Notes: generated by a model not told the origin, from the sequence alone. A DNA stretch of 64,000 bases from Sporosarcina sp. FSL K6-1522 (GCF_038622445.1 NZ_CP152019.1:3322501-3386500); one strand, 5' to 3'. Positions 38,860 through 48,250 are shown, counted from the stretch's first letter. Translations and numbers: made by a program.

Positions 38860-39660
38860 TTAGCACCCCTTACGCACACTTTCCACATAGTTCATCGTAA
38901 TGACATGACTTTCCGGCATCGCACCTAACCGAAGCGGCAACGTAGATGTGCCATAGCCATTACTAACCAACTTTGCCTTGCCACCTTCGGACTTGAAAGC
39001 CCCTTTTTCCATTAAGCCGAATTTACCAATTCGAATTTGTCCGCCATGTGTATGTCCAGCGAGCATTAATCGAGGATGATATAAAGGCTCAATCTTTCGG
39101 AAAAGCGATGGTGTATGTGTCACAAGTATGACATTTTCATACTGTTCAATATAGCGAAGAGTTGAGTCGATATCGACTTTTCTGCTTGATGGATCGTCCG
39201 TTCCACATATCCCCCACGTCGGATGTCCTGGAATCGTAGCATTTGTATTATCCAAAATAACACCGCCATGGCGAGTGATAATAGCCCGGATCGCTTCCTC
39301 GCCTACTTCTCGATCATTGTTACCCCAAACATAAAAAAGCGGGCCCAAACAAGCTAGACGGCGAACATTCTCTTCAACACGACTCAGTGGAACTCCTCGT
39401 TCCGCAAGATCTCCACCGATAATGACACTATCGATGTTTCTAGCCGGATGTACTTTGGACAACAACTTATCATCAATGACTCGGCGGTGAATATCAGAAA
39501 TAAAAAATATGGTTAACTGTTTATCTGTCGTGTCGCCCAATCCACAATGCACCTCATGGAAGACGACATTCTTTTTTCTTGCGTTCATCCACATCAGCAT
39601 GACAGTGCCCATCAGCGCTGAAAGAACTGTCCATGCAATCTTCTTCATAATCGTAACCAT
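38860..39660 (-). CDS. ypbG: Membrane-anchored metallophosphoesterase (YpbG-like)
   Basis: A calcineurin-type phosphoesterase of about 266 residues with an N-terminal membrane helix. Metal-binding motifs appear in order: SDIH, GGDLAERG, GNND, THTPS and GHTHGGQ. The ATG at 39660 follows AAGGTGG. It lies between ypdA and ypbE, the position of ypbG in B. subtilis. The substrate is unknown. Confidence 0.85.
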   Translation of the reverse strand: MVTIMKKIAWTVLSALMGTVMLMWMNARKKNVVFHEVHCGLGDTTDKQLTIFFISDIHRRVIDDKLLSKVHPARNIDSVIIGGDLAERGVPLSRVEENVRRLACLGPLFYVWGNNDREVGEEAIRAIITRHGGVILDNTNATIPGHPTWGICGTDDPSSRKVDIDSTLRYIEQYENVILVTHTPSLFRKIEPLYHPRLMLAGHTHGGQIRIGKFGLMEKGAFKSEGGKAKLVSNGYGTSTLPLRLGAMPESHVITMNYVESVRKGC

Positions 39661-39678
39661 GCGCCACCTTCCATAGAA

Positions 39679-39705
39679 AAAAGGCAAAGTATAACCACTT
39701 TGCCT
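39679..39705 (-). terminator. Terminator after ypbE
   Basis: AGGCAAAGT / ACTTTGCCT stem with a 6-base loop, followed by TTTTTTC on the minus strand. Confidence 0.85.
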
Positions 39706-39725
39706 GTGTGTTGTCGTACTTCTCT

Positions 39726-40469
39726 TTAAGGTATGATCAGCTTTTGTCCAACGCTAATATTATTCGATGACAAACCGTTGGCACTCTTAATTTTAGCAAC
39801 GCCAGAATCCGAACCATAATAATTCATCGAAATTCGGTAAAGTGTCTCACCATTAGCCACTATATGCGTTTTAGCCGTTGGTTTGGGATCCGGCTTTGGT
39901 TCCGGTTTCGGCTCTGGTTTTGGTTGCGGCTTCGGTTCTGGCTTTACTTCAGGCTTCGGCTCTGGCTTTACTTCAGGCTTCACTTCTGGTTTTACCTCAG
40001 GTTTTACTTCCGGTGTTTCTTGTACAGGGGGATTCACATCCACAGCAGTTGGTTCTTCCTCTTTTTTCACTTCAGGTGCTTTATCGACTTTTGGCGTAGC
40101 ATCTGCCTCGGCTTTCTTCTTTGCTTCATCGTCCTTCTCATCTGCCGCCCCTATTTTCCCGTTACTTCCTTTCACATCCGTTTCATAGAGAAAACCCGGC
40201 TCATCTACTTTGGCCTCTGGATTATCCTCCGGTTTATAGAAATCCGAAAGAACATAAACGAGAATCACGACGGGAATCAATGTGAATAGCCCAAGGCATA
40301 CATTGATCAAAATTGTACTCGGTTTCGTTTTCTTTTTTGAATTCGGTTTTCGACCTTTTTTATGATGTAATTCAGTTCGCGATGGCAGACTCTCAGTATC
40401 TTGCCCTTCGTCTACACTGATTTCCTTCCTATGCTCTTCGAATTCAGCTTTATAATCATCTTTTTTCAT
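39726..40469 (-). CDS. ypbE: LysM-domain membrane protein YpbE
   Basis: About 247 residues in four parts: a charged cytoplasmic N-terminus, one transmembrane helix (TILINVCLGLFTLIPVVILV, near 50-72), an extended proline-rich spacer of repeated PEVKP/PEPKP units (about 150-200), and a C-terminal LysM domain (about 203-247, HIVANGETLYRISMNYYG). LysM binds peptidoglycan glycan, so the spacer probably spans the wall. The ATG at 40469 is eight bases after AGGAGA. Confidence 0.85.
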   Translation of the reverse strand: MKKDDYKAEFEEHRKEISVDEGQDTESLPSRTELHHKKGRKPNSKKKTKPSTILINVCLGLFTLIPVVILVYVLSDFYKPEDNPEAKVDEPGFLYETDVKGSNGKIGAADEKDDEAKKKAEADATPKVDKAPEVKKEEEPTAVDVNPPVQETPEVKPEVKPEVKPEVKPEPKPEVKPEPKPQPKPEPKPEPKPDPKPTAKTHIVANGETLYRISMNYYGSDSGVAKIKSANGLSSNNISVGQKLIIP

Positions 40470-40548
40470 CGCCACATTCTCCTATCGCATCGTGCTATTC
40501 TTTTATTATGACGAATTTTGTTGTAAAAGTAAATGGATATCGAACGGA

Positions 40549-41988
40549 CTAGCCGAGCAATGTGACAAGTCTTTCCTCCCAGTCCATCGACCGCTTACCA
40601 GGATTCATTAAGTCTTGTTCAGTAAGCCAATCCGCTTCAGTCGTACCACAAACGGAACAGCAATACGTAGGCTTTCTGTCACATCGTTCGTCAAATAAAG
40701 CTAACAGACTTTCACGAATACAGCACGCCGATTGCACGAGGCGAAGCATCTTCTGAAGTTGCACCTCTTTTTCAGCTAATAGTTCAGCCATGCGCCTGAT
40801 GACTTCCTCGACCGTCATCCGCTCCATATAGTATTCAATGACACGCTTGGCTGTTTCACTCATATTCGTCATTTGCGCCGCTTCCTGTGCTGGAATCTTC
40901 TCTGCCAATAAGCGAGCAAAATGCCGAATCTCCCACTCTTGCGGTATATCCTCTTGAATGATGAAGCGCGTCTTTCCTTCATCTTCCGGTGAAAACAGTA
41001 ACGTGGCCGCCGATAACTCTCCATCACGCCCAGCCCGTCCTACTTCTTGCAAATAATCGCTACTATTTTTCGGTATATGTTCGTGTATCACTTGCCGGAT
41101 GTTATTTTTATGTATACCCATTCCAAACGCATTTGTAGCACAAATCCAATTTATTTCTCCAGTGATAAACTGCTCTTGGATGAATGCGCGATCTTCCTGT
41201 TCTTTTCCCGCATGATAGGCAGCAGCAGAAACACCTTGTTCTCGAAGAAGGGTAGCAAGTTGGTCTGCGCGCTTTCGCGAAGCAACATAAATAATGCCCG
41301 GCCCCTTCGTTGTGGTAACTCGCTCGACGATAAACGTTGTTTTCTCACGCTCAGCATGTAACTTCACAATCGCGTACGATATATTCGGTCGATCAATAGA
41401 TTGCCGATGAATTGCAGGCGTATTCAATTGTAAATATCGGCTAATATCAGCAACAACTTGCTCGTCCGCCGTTGCAGTCAGCGCAAGTATAGGCGGTCGA
41501 CCTAACGCTATAAACACCTCTCCCATACGCAAATAATCCGGTCGAAAATCAAAGCCCCACTGCGAGATACAATGCGCCTCATCGACTACGAGTAAAGCCA
41601 TTTGAAGCATACGAAGCCGCTCCATCACATGCTGTTGCAAGAGCATCTCTGGCGAAATATAGATAAATTTATAGTGCGCCAGCTGGTCCATCACTCGATT
41701 TTTCTCCGTATAGGAAAGAAAGGAGTTGAGTGCCACGACTCGTTTTTCTCCATTTCTTTTCATATTCGCCACTTGGTCTTCCATTAAAGCGATAAGGGGA
41801 GAAACGATTAGCACCGTACCTTCCAGCATATAAGCTGGCAGTTGATAGCACAATGATTTGCCCATGCCTGTCGGCAATATAGCAACAGTATCTTTCCCTG
41901 CAATAACGTCGCGAATGACTCGTTCTTGTCCAGGCCTAAAATGATCGAACCCAAACTTTTCTCGCAACACTTGATGCACATCACTCAT
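40549..41988 (-). CDS. recQ: ATP-dependent DNA helicase RecQ
   Basis: RecQ unwinds DNA 3' to 5' in recombination and repair. Walker A ILPTGMGKSLCYQLP is near residue 37, the DEAH box VVDEAHCISQWGFDFRPDY near residue 136, and motif VI QEVGRAGRDG near residue 305. A C-terminal cysteine cluster (CC, C, CC..C) gives the zinc site. The 479-residue form lacks an HRDC domain. It overlaps ypbB by four bases. Confidence 0.94.
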   Translation of the reverse strand: MSDVHQVLREKFGFDHFRPGQERVIRDVIAGKDTVAILPTGMGKSLCYQLPAYMLEGTVLIVSPLIALMEDQVANMKRNGEKRVVALNSFLSYTEKNRVMDQLAHYKFIYISPEMLLQQHVMERLRMLQMALLVVDEAHCISQWGFDFRPDYLRMGEVFIALGRPPILALTATADEQVVADISRYLQLNTPAIHRQSIDRPNISYAIVKLHAEREKTTFIVERVTTTKGPGIIYVASRKRADQLATLLREQGVSAAAYHAGKEQEDRAFIQEQFITGEINWICATNAFGMGIHKNNIRQVIHEHIPKNSSDYLQEVGRAGRDGELSAATLLFSPEDEGKTRFIIQEDIPQEWEIRHFARLLAEKIPAQEAAQMTNMSETAKRVIEYYMERMTVEEVIRRMAELLAEKEVQLQKMLRLVQSACCIRESLLALFDERCDRKPTYCCSVCGTTEADWLTEQDLMNPGKRSMDWEERLVTLLG

Positions 41989-43028
41989 GACACTTCACCT
42001 CCCGTCCTTGCCCCTAAAATCAAACGCAGTTGAAAATAGGATAGCCTATCAAATTCAGCTTTCAATAACCGCAGCCTTCGTGTCCCACTGGCATTTACTT
42101 TGGCAACAACCGCCGTCACATCTGCCGCCTCAACAAATTGGTAAAGCGGAAAGGCGGGGTCATGAATCGCCATCTCCACAAAATGATCCTCGATTGTACT
42201 CTGCTTCAACTTGCGGGCAACAGCAATTTCCTGCATGGACAAACCCTCTTCAAATAAGCGTTTGGTACGCATCGAGGACTCTGTTAAATATGTCGTTACT
42301 TTGATATTTTCAGCGATTTTTCGCAAAAAAGGCAAATCGGTAGAAACTTCAATGACAGCAAGCAGCTTATGTAACGCCTCTATGAATAGAAGACGTACAG
42401 CAAGTGGATCGAGTTTCAATTCCTGTGCTAACTGCTCCCATGTCCACCCTGTCAGGCCATACCCCGCTAAACGATGCGTCATAATTTGCTTTTGTCGATC
42501 ACCCATCCCACTTCTATGCATACCTTGTCGTAGTTCCTCTCCAAGACTACTTGCAAAAACGGGATCTTGAATCGGTTGATAGGCTAGCGCCTTCTTCACA
42601 AAAGACTGAATGTCCCATTCTTTTTGGATGGGAAGAAAGGATTTTTCTCCCGTTCTCAAATTCGACACAGTTTGGACAATAAGCGACAACCTGGCGAAGA
42701 AAATCATTTCGCGTCCCCTATAATCCCATCCATTAAATCGGTAAATTGGTAATTCGACAACTTGTGCACGGCCACGTTCCGTTAACCCTACAAGTGATTC
42801 ATCCGTCATACGAATGAGCCCTGCGCCCTGTAAGTGCTTAATAGCTTCCTCAAACCGCTCGGTGGAGAGTTTGGGTAATAGCCCAAAGAACGCTTTAAGT
42901 CCATAGTATTCGACATCTTGCAAAGTTTGTCCCGACCGTTTCCCTCTTAATAAATGCAGTCCCGAGTAAATTGTACGCTCACCATCTATTTTATAAATGA
43001 TTTTTAATAGGATTGAACAGAGATTCAT
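41985..43028 (-). CDS. ypbB: YpbB, helix-turn-helix protein paired with RecQ
   Basis: A 347-residue helical protein. The C-terminal part (about 250-300, LFEEGLSMQEIAVARKLKQS) is the helix-turn-helix found in a family that often stands beside or fused to RecQ. AGGAGG lies eight bases before the ATG. The ATGA overlap with recQ suggests coupled synthesis and possibly a joint role; that role is inferred. Confidence 0.85.
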   Translation of the reverse strand: MNLCSILLKIIYKIDGERTIYSGLHLLRGKRSGQTLQDVEYYGLKAFFGLLPKLSTERFEEAIKHLQGAGLIRMTDESLVGLTERGRAQVVELPIYRFNGWDYRGREMIFFARLSLIVQTVSNLRTGEKSFLPIQKEWDIQSFVKKALAYQPIQDPVFASSLGEELRQGMHRSGMGDRQKQIMTHRLAGYGLTGWTWEQLAQELKLDPLAVRLLFIEALHKLLAVIEVSTDLPFLRKIAENIKVTTYLTESSMRTKRLFEEGLSMQEIAVARKLKQSTIEDHFVEMAIHDPAFPLYQFVEAADVTAVVAKVNASGTRRLRLLKAEFDRLSYFQLRLILGARTGGEVS

Positions 43029-43060
43029 GTAGAATTCCTCCTAAGATAAATGTTTTTATG

Positions 43061-43089
43061 TTGAAAACTTTTGGAAACATCATTAGAAT
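43061..43089 (+). promoter_or_regulatory. Predicted sigma-A promoter for fer
   Basis: TTGAAA (43061-43066), a 17-base spacer and TAGAAT (43084-43089) on the plus strand, 48 bases before the ferredoxin ATG. Confidence 0.75.
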
Positions 43090-43098
43090 GGAATGTGA

Positions 43099-43389
<291 letters not shown>

Positions 43390-43408
43390 TTATTTCTTCT
43401 ACGCGTTG

Positions 43409-43446
43409 AAAGACCGCCCTGAAAAATCTCAGGACGGTCTTTCTTT
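43409..43446 (+). terminator. Terminator after fer
   Basis: AAAGACCGCCCTGA / TCAGGACGGTCTTT with one mismatch, then TCTTTCT on the plus strand. Confidence 0.85.
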
Positions 43447-43468
43447 CTATCTATATGATGACGTTATT

Positions 43469-44050
43469 TTACGCCATTAACTGAATGCGTTGCTTCGCAA
43501 TCCATTTGCTCATGCTCTTGAAAAGGAATAAAGTGATTACCATCAACATCACACCTTTAATGAGGTTGAAAGGTAAAACCCCTAGCACAATAAAGCCTGA
43601 CAACTCACTACCTGCCATTGCCGGGAAATTCATGAAATACGTATACATCGGCAAGAACAGTACATAATTCAAAACACTCATCCCGACAGCCATCGCAACA
43701 GTTCCTGCAATGAGTCCAGCAGCTAAGCCTTTAGACGTTTTAAATTTATTGTGGATGAAATAGATTGGCATAATGAATAGGACTCCTGTTGCAAAGTTCG
43801 CAATTTCCCCTACCGGAACGCCCGTCGGACTCCCCGACATGAACCAATACATCACATTTTTAATCAATTCAACCGCAATCCCTGCCACCGGCCCCATCGT
43901 CATAATCGCCAATACCGCAGGAATTTCCCCAAAGTCGATTTTCAAAAAACTCGGTAATACGGGTAACGGGAAATTGAACTGCATTAATACTGTACCGATA
44001 CTTCCTAGCATTGCGATGAGAATCATCTTTCGCAATTTTTTGTTGTTCAT
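43469..44050 (-). CDS. ribU: Riboflavin transporter RibU (ECF S component)
   Basis: A 193-residue membrane protein with five or six helices, the substrate-binding S component of an energy-coupling factor transporter (FmnP/YpaA in B. subtilis). Typical segments are LPSFLKIDFGEIPAVLAIMTMGP and PTGVPVGEIANFATG. The ATG at 44050 follows AGAGG by five bases; the open frame upstream lacks support. An FMN riboswitch precedes it, which confirms the flavin substrate. Confidence 0.95.
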   Translation of the reverse strand: MNNKKLRKMILIAMLGSIGTVLMQFNFPLPVLPSFLKIDFGEIPAVLAIMTMGPVAGIAVELIKNVMYWFMSGSPTGVPVGEIANFATGVLFIMPIYFIHNKFKTSKGLAAGLIAGTVAMAVGMSVLNYVLFLPMYTYFMNFPAMAGSELSGFIVLGVLPFNLIKGVMLMVITLFLFKSMSKWIAKQRIQLMA

Positions 44051-44116
44051 GTGTTCCTCTCTCCTTTTGCGATTCACTTCACAAAGAGGAAAGGCCGTTC
44101 CGTCCATCCGCGTCTA

Positions 44117-44149
44117 CAAAAAATCCCCAAAGCAAATAAGCTCAGGGGA
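44117..44149 (-). terminator. Expression-platform terminator of the FMN riboswitch
   Basis: On the minus strand TCCCC and GGGGA enclose a weak inner stem (TGAGC / GCTTT), followed by ATTTTTTG. It lies between the aptamer and ribU, so FMN binding would favour termination. Confidence 0.7.
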
Positions 44150-44262
44150 GTGTTAAAGGTTCGTTTAAAAGAACGTCTAAAAGAAGCTACTTCCCCCTTC
44201 TTTCATTCGCACTTAAATAAGCACCCTTTTTGTGGACAACACAAAAAGACAGCCGTACCTTC

Positions 44263-44388
44263 ACCTTCTCCCATCCAGACTATACTGTCGGCTCCGGAAT
44301 CACACCGGAATCAGCTGTTAAGCTCGCGGGCTAGGAAAAAATCTCCATTTCCGCCGGTCGGGAATTACACCCTGCCCCGAAGATGAAT
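44263..44388 (-). ncRNA. FMN riboswitch (RFN element)
   Basis: On the minus strand the conserved blocks appear in order: ATCTTCGGGGCAGGGTG, AATTCCCGACCGGCGG, AGCCCGCGAGC, GATTCCGGTGTGATTCCGGA, GCCGACAGT and AGTCTGGATGGGAGAAGG. This is the RFN aptamer that senses FMN. It precedes ribU and a terminator. Confidence 0.97.
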
Positions 44389-44418
44389 CAATATTTTATT
44401 ACAACTTCATCATATACA
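44389..44418 (-). promoter_or_regulatory. Probable promoter region of the ribU transcript
   Basis: The AT-rich 30 bases between the rsiX terminator and the aptamer read TTGTAT...TAATAAAAT on the minus strand, a weak sigma-A-like pair with non-ideal spacing. Confidence 0.35.
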
Positions 44419-44464
44419 AAAAAGAATAGAATGTAAACCTAATTGTTTACATTCTATTCTTTTT
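44419..44464. terminator. Terminator after rsiX
   Basis: A 20-base perfect stem, AAAAAGAATAGAATGTAAAC (44419-44438) with its complement (44445-44464), with a 6-base loop and T/A tracts on both strands. Confidence 0.9.
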
Positions 44465-44465
44465 C

Positions 44466-45641
44466 TCATTGCGAAAATTCTATTGGGTTCACACCAATTG
44501 GTTGTGGCAGTGGTTCCGTCAAATCATATTTACCAACTTGTTCTTGTAAGACATTGTCAAACGAAATTTGCATATCGTAATTACTTGCCGTCAACATAAA
44601 ACCTTCAATCATGGCAAGTGACTCACCAAGGGAGAACTGTGCAATGTCTAGTTGCTTGTTAAAGCTGATGGTCGCCGTTTCTTGTTCTACCCGCACATTA
44701 TATGTGACTCCTGTCGGGATAAGCGATACTACTAGATCATCGGGGGCTTGCTGCATAGCCATAAGCGCCTCTTTCACTGAAGAAAACGGTTCCCCGCCTT
44801 CTGGTATTAAATAATCGATTCCCGAGGGCATCGTATATTTGTAATAAGGTAAAAGCCTTTTTCCACCGGGCAATGTATGGATTTCAGTTTTTCCCACTTG
44901 ATTAAAGTTCGCCAATTCGCCTTGTGCATCGACCGTTTTGAATTGCAGATGATCTATAAATGTCTCCTCAAACGACTGCTCATAAACCATGCTAGCCGCT
45001 GATGATTGATCGTAGCCATGTCCTTCAGATACTTGATGCACAATGGTATTCTCCTGCACCATCAGCTTCCCTTTGTAAGGATGATAATCGTCAAAACCAA
45101 GTTCGGTTTCTGGTATGACTGGCGCATATGCTGTATAGAGTGCCACACTATCTGGATTCCCTGTTGAAAAGTCCGTCGCAATGCGTTCTTCTGGTATCAT
45201 AAAGGTCACCGGAATGACTGTCGCAGCATGCGACAAGCCGATACGAAAAGGCTGCATCCCTGCCCACTCATTTGGAAGGATTACATGACTTTCACTACTG
45301 GCGTTATCCAAGGATGTGAAAAATGTCACCCCTGATTCTTGAGTGGTGGCCATCTCCTCACTTGCTGTTGCAGCAGTATCACGTGATTCCATCGCTTTAT
45401 CCTCCACGGCGGAATGATTCCCACGTATCATCGATGGGATGAGTATACTTAACACGAGCAGGGCTGCTACTGCTACGAATGCAGGTATCCACTTGTTCGA
45501 CTTTTTACGACCCGCGCCTTGTAAACGTTCATCTTGCTTTAGACGTGCTAGCACATCTGATTTTGCACGCTGATCTTGTATAGCGGGCATGTTGCGAAGA
45601 AGTTGTTCCATGTTTTCGTCATCCCACTTTTTACCGGTCAT
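44466..45641 (-). CDS. rsiX: Anti-sigma-X factor RsiX
   Basis: A 391-residue membrane protein. The N-terminal 45 residues (WDDENMEQLLRNMPAIQDQR) would bind SigX in the cytoplasm. One transmembrane helix follows near 50-68 (FVAVAALLVLSILI), then a long extracytoplasmic domain. Its ATG overlaps the sigX stop as ATGA. Position and N-terminal pattern match B. subtilis RsiX. Confidence 0.88.
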   Translation of the reverse strand: MTGKKWDDENMEQLLRNMPAIQDQRAKSDVLARLKQDERLQGAGRKKSNKWIPAFVAVAALLVLSILIPSMIRGNHSAVEDKAMESRDTAATASEEMATTQESGVTFFTSLDNASSESHVILPNEWAGMQPFRIGLSHAATVIPVTFMIPEERIATDFSTGNPDSVALYTAYAPVIPETELGFDDYHPYKGKLMVQENTIVHQVSEGHGYDQSSAASMVYEQSFEETFIDHLQFKTVDAQGELANFNQVGKTEIHTLPGGKRLLPYYKYTMPSGIDYLIPEGGEPFSSVKEALMAMQQAPDDLVVSLIPTGVTYNVRVEQETATISFNKQLDIAQFSLGESLAMIEGFMLTASNYDMQISFDNVLQEQVGKYDLTEPLPQPIGVNPIEFSQ

Positions 45642-46171
45642 CCATTTCTCCTCCCCTCTGCCGGAAGAGCATTCATTTTTTTCTGTAATGCTTTTATCGC
45701 TCGATGTTGCGTCGTCTTTACTTTCCCTTCTGTCCAGTTAAGCACTTCAGCTGTTTCGGCAATGGAAAGATCATGGAAATAACGCATCAGGATCACCATC
45801 TTCTGATCACCTGTACAAGTATCGAGTGCATGCAACAGCTCTTTCATCTCCTCACTAAGCGTTACGAGCTCTTCAGGTGGAATTCCTGTTGATATGAGTT
45901 CGCTCTTTTCCCAATCGAATTTATCGAACATATGCTTTTTACGAACAGCATTTTTCCTAAAGTGATCGATTGCGACATTTTTAGCAATCGAAAAAAGCCA
46001 GGTCTTTTCGGAACTTTTCCCCTCAAAACCGGTGTATGCCCGCAATACCCTTACGTATACCTCATGCATAAGGTCCTCGGCATGATCACGATCTCCTGTC
46101 AAATAGATTAAGAATGTGAACACATCATGGTGGTATTGCTCATAAAGCCGATGGAAAACGGAGTCATCCAT
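45638..46171 (-). CDS. sigX: ECF RNA polymerase sigma factor SigX
   Basis: A 177-residue ECF sigma factor. Region 2 shows YHHDVFTFLIYLTGDRDHAED and ARNV-like KNVAIDHFRK; region 4 shows LMRYFHDLSIAETAEVLNW. In B. subtilis SigX controls cell-surface charge and resistance to cationic peptides. GGGGGG precedes the ATG by five bases. An ECF-type promoter lies directly upstream. Confidence 0.92.
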   Translation of the reverse strand: MDDSVFHRLYEQYHHDVFTFLIYLTGDRDHAEDLMHEVYVRVLRAYTGFEGKSSEKTWLFSIAKNVAIDHFRKNAVRKKHMFDKFDWEKSELISTGIPPEELVTLSEEMKELLHALDTCTGDQKMVILMRYFHDLSIAETAEVLNWTEGKVKTTQHRAIKALQKKMNALPAEGRRNG

Positions 46172-46195
46172 GCAATCCCCCCGTTCAATGTATTA

Positions 46196-46221
46196 GTCGT
46201 AAGACAGACGAATAAGTTACA
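46196..46221 (-). promoter_or_regulatory. ECF (SigX-type) autoregulatory promoter
   Basis: On the minus strand TGTAAC (46216-46221) and CGAC (46196-46199) are separated by 16 bases, the pattern recognised by B. subtilis SigX. The -35 overlaps the resE stop codon. Confidence 0.75.
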
Positions 46222-47992
46222 TTTTTAATGGCAACGTACAGCTGAAAATTGTTCCTTGTTCCTCTGCTCGTTTCGCTACAATACGGCCACCATGAGAATC
46301 GATAATATTTTTCGCAATGGCAAGCCCTAGCCCAGTACCACCTTTACCACGCGTTCTCGCTTTATCCGCTTTGTAGAAGCGTTCAAAAATATACGGCAAA
46401 TCCTCTTCCGGAATGCCAACACCTGTATCCGCCACTGCAATTTCCATAGTATCTAGATGTTTCTTTAGATGTAATGTTACTTTCCCACCATTCGGTGTAT
46501 GGCGAATCGCGTTATCAAGTAGGTTCGTAAACACTTGTTCTAAACGATCTTCATCGACATGCGACACGATATCTTGTCCTTCTGGATAGTCAAACGCTAG
46601 CTCAACCTGTGCATCCCGAGCCACTTGCATAAACTTATGGACAATACGCTCAAGAAATGGGACAACAGGAAGATCATCCTTGTACAGACGCATATGCCCC
46701 GATTCCATCCTCGCTAAATCGAGCAAGTCTGTAACCAGTCTCCCCATTCTCATCGATTCGTCATGGATGATTTGCACCATTTCATCGCGCTCCTCGTCAC
46801 TTGTCGTCACGCCGTCAAGAATTGCTTCACTATAGCCTTGAAGCAATGAAATCGGCGTGCGCAACTCGTGAGAAACATTGGCGATGAAATCAGAGCGCAG
46901 TTTCTCCAGTTTGTGCTGATCTGTCATATCTCGCAAGACCGCTACTGCGCCTCGAATACTATCGCCGCTATACAATGGACTAATCGATATCGCATAGAAG
47001 CGACCACCAAGCTCCAGTTCGTCTTCGATTTCTTCCGCAAATGTCAGCACATGTTCAAGCATGTGCAAAATCTCAGGCGGAATTGCCCCATCATCCGCTG
47101 CTTTTTTAAAGTGCCAATTTTGTAAGACCCGCTCCGCTTGTGGATTACTCAGTAAAATTGTATAATCTCGATTGAACGTAATGACCGCATCCGTCATAGA
47201 CGTTAAAATGCTAGCCAACTGCTCCTTGTCTTGGCTAATAAGTTCAACATGATATTTTAACTGTCTACCCATTTGGTTGAATGCCGTAGCTAGCTGACCA
47301 ATTTCATCATTTTGCATAACCGGCAATCGCGTATCAAAATTCCCCTTTGACAATTCGAGCGCCGCTTGCCGCATCCCACGTAAAGGCGACGTAATTCTTG
47401 TTGATAAAAAGAAGGCGAAAAATGTCGTTAAAACAAAGGCAATAAAGGCCGAAAGAAAGACGATATTCGTTGTTTGCTTGGTCGTTCTATGAACAGCTTC
47501 CAAACTTTGATAAATAATAACAGATCCAACAATTGCTTGTGCTTCTTCAACAGGATAAGAAAGAACAAGATATTGTTCCATCACATTTTCTTCTAAAATG
47601 GATGGCATAATCATTTCCTTCAAAACAGGCGTACCCGATTTCTGGTTCGTGGAAAATAAGGATTCAGAAAGAATTTTTTGTTCAATCTGCTCTTTGTTTA
47701 ATCCATTATGAAAGGTATGAACGACTTCCCCACTGGCATCGGTAATCATCGCATTCGTTTCATCGTCCAAAATGTCTTTAATGATCAATTGCATCGAGGA
47801 CTTACTTTCATGATCGATCACAATTTTACTAATCGTCGCCGCCTCTCTGCGTAGAGAATCTTCTGCTTGCTGGGTGTGGAAATTATCCAGAAATTCAAGT
47901 AACAATGCCGTTACAATAAACAAGACAAAGGAAACGAGAAGCAATATGGTTGCCCATAGCTTCCCGACGATTGAATTCCATATTCTATTCAT
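46217..47992 (-). CDS. resE: Sensor histidine kinase ResE
   Basis: ResE senses oxygen or nitric-oxide limitation with the regulator ResD and controls respiration genes. The 591-residue protein has a transmembrane helix near 10-35, an extracytoplasmic sensor, a second helix near 175-200, HAMP (about 200-250), PAS (about 255-350), the phospho-accepting histidine H375 in ANVSHELRTP, and an ATPase domain with DNAIRHTPNGG and GTGLGLAI. The ATG at 47992 (MNRIWNSIVGKLW) matches the family start, but no good ribosome site precedes it; a GTG at 48010 is possible. resD is missing upstream. Confidence 0.93.
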   Translation of the reverse strand: MNRIWNSIVGKLWATILLLVSFVLFIVTALLLEFLDNFHTQQAEDSLRREAATISKIVIDHESKSSMQLIIKDILDDETNAMITDASGEVVHTFHNGLNKEQIEQKILSESLFSTNQKSGTPVLKEMIMPSILEENVMEQYLVLSYPVEEAQAIVGSVIIYQSLEAVHRTTKQTTNIVFLSAFIAFVLTTFFAFFLSTRITSPLRGMRQAALELSKGNFDTRLPVMQNDEIGQLATAFNQMGRQLKYHVELISQDKEQLASILTSMTDAVITFNRDYTILLSNPQAERVLQNWHFKKAADDGAIPPEILHMLEHVLTFAEEIEDELELGGRFYAISISPLYSGDSIRGAVAVLRDMTDQHKLEKLRSDFIANVSHELRTPISLLQGYSEAILDGVTTSDEERDEMVQIIHDESMRMGRLVTDLLDLARMESGHMRLYKDDLPVVPFLERIVHKFMQVARDAQVELAFDYPEGQDIVSHVDEDRLEQVFTNLLDNAIRHTPNGGKVTLHLKKHLDTMEIAVADTGVGIPEEDLPYIFERFYKADKARTRGKGGTGLGLAIAKNIIDSHGGRIVAKRAEEQGTIFSCTLPLKM

Positions 47993-48010
47993 ATAACTAT
48001 GGTTTTTCAC

Positions 48011-48207
48011 TCCGTTTCGAAACGTTTCGATTCCGGTTGAGGTCGAAACGTTTGATAATGCCATTGTAAACTAAAAACCGTTTAATTTCACTTGTTTTCA
48101 GAATGAATGTTAGTTTCGTGTTAGTTTTTGTGATTTATTTATATAGTAGATACTCAAACAAAACCGGTCGCCTTCTCAATTGAGTTGGCGGTCGTATGTA
48201 AACCAAA
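48011..48207. other. Probable prophage attachment-site region (attR)
   Basis: This is the chromosome-prophage border. The resE-proximal part holds palindromic TCGAAACGTTTCGAAACG repeats (48012-48060). A short ORF ending in ...RFETE and TGA overlaps a GTG of resE and could be a leftover of the resD 3' end. The exact core cannot be fixed without the other end. Confidence 0.5.
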
Positions 48208-48250
48208 TAAAAAGGCGACTTACTCAGATTAATGAGTAAGTCGCCTTTTA
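48208..48250. terminator. Terminator at the end of the prophage late operon
   Basis: A 17-bp perfect stem, AAAAGGCGACTTACTCA (48210-48226) with TGAGTAAGTCGCCTTTT (48233-48249), flanked by A/T tracts. Confidence 0.88.

Noticed and set aside
39883..40188. Plus-strand ORF rich in Gly-Ser-Gly-Phe
   Set aside because: It is the antisense of the YpbE proline/lysine repeats; its regularity comes from the real gene.
47993..48064. N-terminal extension of ResE to 48064
   Set aside because: The extra residues do not resemble ResE, which starts just before the first membrane helix; the extension lies in the probable att region.
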